Assembly: GCA_016787645.1 (NCBI GenBank)
Contig: JAEUUF010000026.1
Location: 124,001-188,000, forward strand
Source: Cyclobacteriaceae bacterium
Lineage (GTDB): Bacteria > Bacteroidota > Bacteroidia > Cytophagales > Cyclobacteriaceae
Direction of reading: 5' to 3'
DNA: 64,000 nucleotides
The number at the start of each line of letters is the position of its first letter. Position 1 is the first letter of the stretch. Below the pieces are notes generated by a model, which was given only the letters and a program-made list of their open reading frames with translations, did not search any database and had not been told where the DNA came from. A program made the translations under genes and the position numbers. Shown here in pieces: positions 59,390 through 64,000 of the stretch.

Positions 59390-61903
59390 CTACAACTTAA
59401 ACTGGATGGTACCCACAATCCCAAATGGCCGGACATCGGGACGGTTGAGGTACGTCAGGCGATGAACGAAGTCTACCCTGAAAAAGTGGAAGATGTTTTC
59501 GACACCATAACCAACTTCCACATAGGGAGTGCCCACCAGGTAGCCGGTTGGATAAGCTGTTTGGCCGTCGGGGGTCTGGGTGGCGATTAGTCGCTGGTTC
59601 TCCTGGCTCAGTCCTCCATAAATGATGTTGGTAGTAGCAACCAGTCGCCATTTGAGACGATTCATCAATGGAATACGGTTCAGAAAAAGGCCCTCAAGGA
59701 ATTGACGGTACCGGATCGTAACATACCGGTCACTGACAAATTCCCCGAAGTTCATAAGGTTGTACGCAAACTGGCTGTAAAGGAAGCTCTGGTTGCCAAG
59801 GTGGACACCCAGCAAGGGATACGGGAGCGTATCAGGAATATACTCACCGGCAATAGTCATGAAGCCAACGCCCAATAGCCCCATTCGGATCCGTTTGTCG
59901 ATCTGCAGCCTGAATTTGTTGTAAGTGAAATCGCTGCCAAACAGTCCCTGAATCCCATGGGTATAGCGAAAAGTAATGGCTGGCCATTTCCTCAACCCGA
60001 GGCTCACGCGCTCATTCCCGTTTTGAATATAGGTTTCATCCCGGGCATACCGCGACTCCAGGAATACTTCGGAAGTCTCAAACTTGGCATAGGTAGGCGA
60101 ACCGGGCACTGCTGCATCGCTGGGGTCTTTGTAATAGGCGAAAGGGTATGTCGGGTCAAATGTATTATACCGAAAACCAACCCGTTGCGAAAATCCCTTG
60201 AAGAACTCCCGGCGGAAGGAAGGAAATACTTCATTGAAGTAGTAAGCCCGCCGATACTGGCCCCAGCGCACGGCGGTGAGGAATAACTGGTTGTTCGAAA
60301 GCAGGTCGTCGTCAATGCCCAGTCGAACCACATCCGTACGCGCTGAAAAGTTAAGTGTGGTCCATTTCTTTCGATCGACCAATCGTTCGACAAACCCGGA
60401 GGCCTTTACCCGATGGTCATCAAATCCGTACGCCAGCATGGCGCCGTACATCATCTTTTTGCTGTACTTCGAGTTGGTCTTGAATCCACCCTGGATGCGG
60501 AATCCTTCCACGGAGTTCCAGGTGAAGGTGCGCAGGTAAGGCCCTACTTCCACTTTTCCCAGGCTATAATATCCATCCACGATCGCCTTGAATATCTCGG
60601 TGTAGGTTTTTACGACCGGGATGTTTTTCAGGGTGTCGATCATATTGTACACATTTCTTTCCGTAGAAGTCAATGGTTCATGCCGAAGGGTATCCCAATA
60701 CTTCTCTTCTTCAAATACTGTGGCATCTTCTGCGACATTGATACGGCGCTCATAGAACGATTGCTCACGGGGCTTGTTAATTACGAAGTTTCGGTTGCTC
60801 GTATAAAATTTGGCCAACAGTCCAATGGAGTTCTTACTCAGTTCGCTGATGTTGACCAGTACCCGGTTTTTCAGCGGCAACCAATGACCATCCTCGGTCT
60901 TGGCCAGTTCCTGTTGGATCTTGATGCGGTCGATGAAGTTGACGTTGGCGCTCTTGCTGATCGAGGCATCAATCTGCTTCAGCGCAAATTCCTTCTTGGT
61001 GATCCACATGGAACCGGTGAAGGCCAGTTCAAGGGGGCTCTTGGGGTAGAAATCAATCCGGTAGCAGAAGTCATCGCCCAGGTATAGACTGTCAAGAAGG
61101 TCATAATCATAATACAATCGCCAGCCATCGGCGATGGGCGATACGAAGTTCTTGTTAATGATCGGAACCCAGTTCTGGTAGAAATTATATTCCTGGAAGG
61201 TGGAACCCACTAACTGGGTTACCATGGTGCCGTCGTCAATGCCTACGCCGTTGACCTTGCTTCGAAGGATGGTCTCCGTACTGAGCTGGGGTTTTTCCCG
61301 GTAGTAGAACTTTGAAACGCTTTCGGTGATGAAGAGGGGCAGCACAGGTTTACCATCTTCACCGACAATTCGCTCCACGCTATCGAGTACCGCCGCGATC
61401 TTTTTCATCACCTTCTTCTGGCGGAATTGTTCAGTGATGTGATCGAGGTCTACTTCCGTTTTGGTATAGACATCGTATTCATAAGCGTCCAGCTTACGCT
61501 TGTCGTTGAGATCCCTGTTCCTGACAACTCCCCTGAGAATCTCCCACGCCGGGTTTTCGCCTGCTTTCACTATTACTTCCTGCAGGTTGGTTTTCTCCTC
61601 GACCAACTGGAAGTTCACTACCTGGTCAATACCGCGCTTGATCTTCTTGGTCCGGGCCTGGTACCCGATGTAACTCGCGACGACCGAGTCGCTGGCTTTG
61701 ATTGCCCGAATAACATATTTTCCATCGAAGTCCGTTGTTCCTCCGGTGGTTGTACCTTTGAACACCACGTTGACGAAAGGAAGCGGATCACCGGAATTGG
61801 CGTCGGTGACTTTCCCTCGCACAATAGTTTCCTGGCCTAGTGCGGCAGTAGTTGCGAAAAGAATAAACGCGAGGAAACGAAAAAAACCAACGAGAATCTT
61901 CAA
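59390..61903 (-). CDS. DUF5686 and carboxypeptidase-like domain outer-membrane protein
   Basis: This 837-residue protein has a signal peptide (cut near ALGQE). A carboxypeptidase regulatory-like sandwich follows (about 25-105; RGKVTDANSGDPLPFVNVVF). DUF5686 then runs from about residue 120 to the end, with YEYDVYTKTEVDLDHITEQF, VYNMIDTLKNIPVVKTYTEI and many aromatic strands. The final residues (VRPFGIVGTIQFKL) suggest an outer-membrane barrel. The family is restricted to Bacteroidota and its role is unknown. It is divergent from the Omp85-type gene (122 bp). Confidence 0.92.
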   Translation of the reverse strand: MKILVGFFRFLAFILFATTAALGQETIVRGKVTDANSGDPLPFVNVVFKGTTTGGTTDFDGKYVIRAIKASDSVVASYIGYQARTKKIKRGIDQVVNFQLVEEKTNLQEVIVKAGENPAWEILRGVVRNRDLNDKRKLDAYEYDVYTKTEVDLDHITEQFRQKKVMKKIAAVLDSVERIVGEDGKPVLPLFITESVSKFYYREKPQLSTETILRSKVNGVGIDDGTMVTQLVGSTFQEYNFYQNWVPIINKNFVSPIADGWRLYYDYDLLDSLYLGDDFCYRIDFYPKSPLELAFTGSMWITKKEFALKQIDASISKSANVNFIDRIKIQQELAKTEDGHWLPLKNRVLVNISELSKNSIGLLAKFYTSNRNFVINKPREQSFYERRINVAEDATVFEEEKYWDTLRHEPLTSTERNVYNMIDTLKNIPVVKTYTEIFKAIVDGYYSLGKVEVGPYLRTFTWNSVEGFRIQGGFKTNSKYSKKMMYGAMLAYGFDDHRVKASGFVERLVDRKKWTTLNFSARTDVVRLGIDDDLLSNNQLFLTAVRWGQYRRAYYFNEVFPSFRREFFKGFSQRVGFRYNTFDPTYPFAYYKDPSDAAVPGSPTYAKFETSEVFLESRYARDETYIQNGNERVSLGLRKWPAITFRYTHGIQGLFGSDFTYNKFRLQIDKRIRMGLLGVGFMTIAGEYIPDTLPYPLLGVHLGNQSFLYSQFAYNLMNFGEFVSDRYVTIRYRQFLEGLFLNRIPLMNRLKWRLVATTNIIYGGLSQENQRLIATQTPDGQTAYPTGYLVGTPYVEVGYGVENIFHFFRVDFVHRLTYLNRPDVRPFGIVGTIQFKL

Positions 61904-62024
61904 CGAAAACGGTTTTTATAGCTTATTTGGAGGCGCAAAAATGCCATGAATTCATCAAATTAGCAATTGCCTTCATCGAGCATGACCACCGGCTTGCATC
62001 CATGACCTCTACGAAAACTCCCCT

Positions 62025-63158
62025 ATGGTTGTTCGGTGCTTCGTGACATTTTGTTTGTTCTTGGGCTCGTGGGCAGGATTTGCACAAGAAGACGAGAAGT
62101 CCACCGAGATCAGCGCTCTTCCGAAATCCATCGACTCGACCCACATTGGCTACAAGAATAAACTTCTTGTTTTTCCCATAGTGGCTCTTTCCACGGAGAC
62201 GAGTTGGGTGTTTGGCATTGCCAACGCCTATGTCTTCAAAACCTCCAAAAAGGACCCTACCCTCCGGACGTCAACTATGCCATCCGGGATCCTGTACACG
62301 CTAAAGGATCAAATTCTTATCGCCCTGGGCGCCAACATTTTCCTTCCAAGGGAAAAGTACATTATTCGCTTTGAGAATACGTTTAGCAAGTTTCCTGATA
62401 AATTCTGGGGAATTGGCAACAACACCCCTTCCAGCGCGGAAGAGTCCTACACTATTAGCCAGTTCTATATCAACCCGGCCATCAGCCGCAAGATCAGAAG
62501 GAATTTGTTCCTGGGAGTCGGCATCGAATACCAAAGTGTGTTCAACATCAAATACAAGGCTGGAGGAAATTTCGAAAAGGACCAGGTTCTGGGCATTTAC
62601 AACCGGGAAGAATACAGCGTCTTTGGCATGAGTGCACTGATCACCTTTGATTCAAGAAACCACGCCTACACCCCTAACCACGGTTCGTTGTTTCGTGTTA
62701 AGTTCTCCGATTTCAACAAGAACCTGGCAAGCGACTACAACTTTCACCTGTTTGATGTCGATATCCGGAAATTCTTCCAGCTGAAACCTCAGAATATCCT
62801 CGCCTTTCAATATTACGGTATGTTCACCTTTGGTGATGTCCCCTACCGGCACCTGGCACTACTGGGCGGCAACGCGATGATGCGCGGATACTATGGAGGC
62901 CGCTACCGCGACAAGATGTTCATGGGCCTCCAGGCAGAATACCGGTTTCCAGTGTACTGGAGGTTTGGTGCTGCCACATTCGCCAGCGCAGGACAAGTCG
63001 CCGATAACGGAACTCAATTCAATTTCTCCGGGCTTCATTACGCAGTCGGGGGCGGCATACGTTTTTCCGTGTTACCCAGAGAGAACCTTAACCTCCGCTT
63101 CGATGTGGCGTACGGAGACAAGGTGAATTATTACGTAGTGCTTGCTGAATCGTTCTAG
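62025..63158 (+). CDS. BamA/TamA (Omp85) family outer-membrane protein, barrel only
   Basis: This 377-residue protein has a signal peptide (MVVRCFVTFCLFLGSWAGFA). A beta-barrel domain of the Omp85 superfamily follows, ending at RFDVAYGDKVNYYVVLAESF with the usual terminal Phe. The family hallmark is GGNAMMRGYYGGRYRDKMFM (RGY/F motif in the L6 loop). No POTRA repeats precede it, so it is a stand-alone barrel of the kind often annotated 'surface antigen'. A role as an outer-membrane insertase is not implied. It is divergent from the DUF5686 gene. Confidence 0.88.
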   Translation: MVVRCFVTFCLFLGSWAGFAQEDEKSTEISALPKSIDSTHIGYKNKLLVFPIVALSTETSWVFGIANAYVFKTSKKDPTLRTSTMPSGILYTLKDQILIALGANIFLPREKYIIRFENTFSKFPDKFWGIGNNTPSSAEESYTISQFYINPAISRKIRRNLFLGVGIEYQSVFNIKYKAGGNFEKDQVLGIYNREEYSVFGMSALITFDSRNHAYTPNHGSLFRVKFSDFNKNLASDYNFHLFDVDIRKFFQLKPQNILAFQYYGMFTFGDVPYRHLALLGGNAMMRGYYGGRYRDKMFMGLQAEYRFPVYWRFGAATFASAGQVADNGTQFNFSGLHYAVGGGIRFSVLPRENLNLRFDVAYGDKVNYYVVLAESF

Positions 63159-63160
63159 GC

Positions 63161-63811
63161 TTAGCCCATGTCAATGGGCTCCTTCTCCCCCAAGTGCCTT
63201 GGACCTGTTTTGAAAACATAGAGGTCCAACACCGCCTTGGCGCGCGCAAAATACTCCCTGACATAAACGCTGACCGCCGGTTCATCCGATGGTTCATTGG
63301 CGACAAGCGCTACCGCATCAATATGGTAGAAGCGGCTGATAAAGAGAGCGCGGTAGGAATGGAATGGTTGGGTAATGATGGTGATGTGTTCTTGCCCGAA
63401 GATCTCCTTGCTGCGTACCACAGAATCCAGGGTTCTAAGTCCTGCATAGTCAAGGGTAATGGCCGAATCCGGAACACCCAGTTTCAACAGGGCACGTTTC
63501 ATTTCCAGTGGCTCATTGTAGAAGCGCGACCGATTGTCACCACTCACAATGATGTGGCCAATCTTACCCATGGCATATAAACGCGCCGCGGCCTCCATGC
63601 GATTGTGAAAAAAGGGATTGGGCGACCCATCCGAACGACGACTGCTCGTCCCCAGCACTAAACCTACCGGGTTAGACGGGATACGATCGTAATCCGAAAA
63701 AACCTCATTCGAAGTGCTTCGGACAATCCACCAATTGGCGGCCACCAGCAGAAGGATGAAAAAAGTTCCAACCACCCAACTCAACCGCCACACCCATCGC
63801 GCGAAAGACAT
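63161..63811 (-). CDS. SanA/YdcF-type DUF218 membrane protein
   Basis: The start at 63811 gives 216 residues (a TTG nine codons upstream is possible). One N-terminal membrane helix (about 9-26, RLSWVVGTFFILLLVAANWW) precedes a DUF218 alpha/beta domain with GLVLGTSSRRSDGSPNPFF, IIVSGDNRSRFYNEPLEMKR and ITQPFHSYRALFISRFYHID. This matches SanA (vancomycin exclusion in E. coli) and related ElyC/YdcF proteins linked to envelope integrity. The reaction is unknown. It overlaps nothing but lies 2 bp from the Omp85-type stop (convergent). Confidence 0.9.
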   Translation of the reverse strand: MSFARWVWRLSWVVGTFFILLLVAANWWIVRSTSNEVFSDYDRIPSNPVGLVLGTSSRRSDGSPNPFFHNRMEAAARLYAMGKIGHIIVSGDNRSRFYNEPLEMKRALLKLGVPDSAITLDYAGLRTLDSVVRSKEIFGQEHITIITQPFHSYRALFISRFYHIDAVALVANEPSDEPAVSVYVREYFARAKAVLDLYVFKTGPRHLGEKEPIDMG

Positions 63812-63840
63812 ACGTACCCCTTGATTAAAGCCGGACAAAA

Positions 63841-64000
63841 CTACTGAATTGTCTTCAGATACTCCCGCTCAATGACTTCTGCATTGCGCACACTCTTCTT
63901 GTACCAAAGCAATCGGAGCGTTTCTTTCTCTTCCTCACTTAACTGCCATGAGATTTCTGACTGACGTAACCCGGAGAGGCTCGTGTACAGGCAAATAGCT
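63841..64000 (-). CDS. C-terminal part of an unidentified protein (cut by window edge)
   Basis: On the minus strand a frame is open from the end of the window to a TAG at 63841. It encodes at least 52 residues, ending LLWYKKSVRNAEVIEREYLK and TIQ. The visible part is helical and charged (QLSEEEKETLRLLWYKKS). No family can be assigned from this piece. It precedes the SanA-like gene by 29 bp on the same strand, so the two may be co-transcribed. Confidence 0.6.
   Translation of the reverse strand, partial: AICLYTSLSGLRQSEISWQLSEEEKETLRLLWYKKSVRNAEVIEREYLKTIQ

Overview
The window looks like chromosome from a member of the Bacteroidota, most likely order Cytophagales. The reasons are a short primary sigma factor without region 1.1, promoters of the TTTG-N19/20-TAnnTTTG type (best examples before tRNA-Thr and rpsO), and many families that are common in that phylum (DUF5916, DUF5686, DUF3667, DUF2911, PD40/OmpA proteins, TPR histidine kinases, bacillithiol synthesis). 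Gene density is high. I see no phage, insertion sequence, CRISPR array, rRNA operon or replication origin.

Layout. 1-3.4 kb (+): end of a short-chain dehydrogenase, a thioesterase, a HEAT-like protein, a DUF3667 membrane protein and a CPBP protease. 3.4-13 kb (-): envelope and secreted proteins (DUF6090-like, cupin, DUF5916 barrel), a TPR protein, the DNA-repair protein Ku, and a large secreted glycosidase-like/FGE-fold protein. 13.2-24.1 kb: a TetR regulator divergent from gamma-glutamyltransferase, a MacB-type permease, an OmpA-PD40 protein whose start region is a heptanucleotide repeat, 3-methyladenine glycosylase, a DUF2911 protein and a sodium symporter. 24.0-26.7 kb: a PIG-L deacetylase gene joined by stop/start overlaps to a 42-residue membrane peptide and that symporter. 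27-32 kb: lipoprotein, tRNA-Thr, and a TPR kinase/LuxR-type regulator pair. 32-36 kb: lipoproteins separated by palindromic repeats.

36-57 kb is mostly housekeeping: DUF349, YqgE, pdxH, trxB-bshB1 (thiol redox), rpoD, rpsO-pnp, an LptF/G permease, tRNA-Met, a START-like protein, a second DUF5916 barrel, a pgi-pfkA-glk glycolytic cluster, a second sodium symporter and YceI. 57-64 kb holds thrS-infC-rpmI-rplT in canonical order, a DUF5686 outer-membrane protein, an Omp85-type barrel, a SanA-like protein and the end of one more gene.

The most interesting structure lies outside ordinary genes. A 7-bp tandem repeat family occurs at three loci, each touching or close to the 3' end of a gene, and one array is read through in frame by the OmpA gene. 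A palindromic element is present four times, and one copy supplies the last 14 codons of a transporter. There are several unlisted very small membrane-protein ORFs, leader hairpins around infC and between rpsO and pnp, and eroded ends of a cytochrome-like gene and possibly of an efflux-pump gene. I found no convincing evidence of a wholly new multi-gene system. The best candidate for an undescribed functional unit is the coupled deacetylase-micropeptide-symporter operon.
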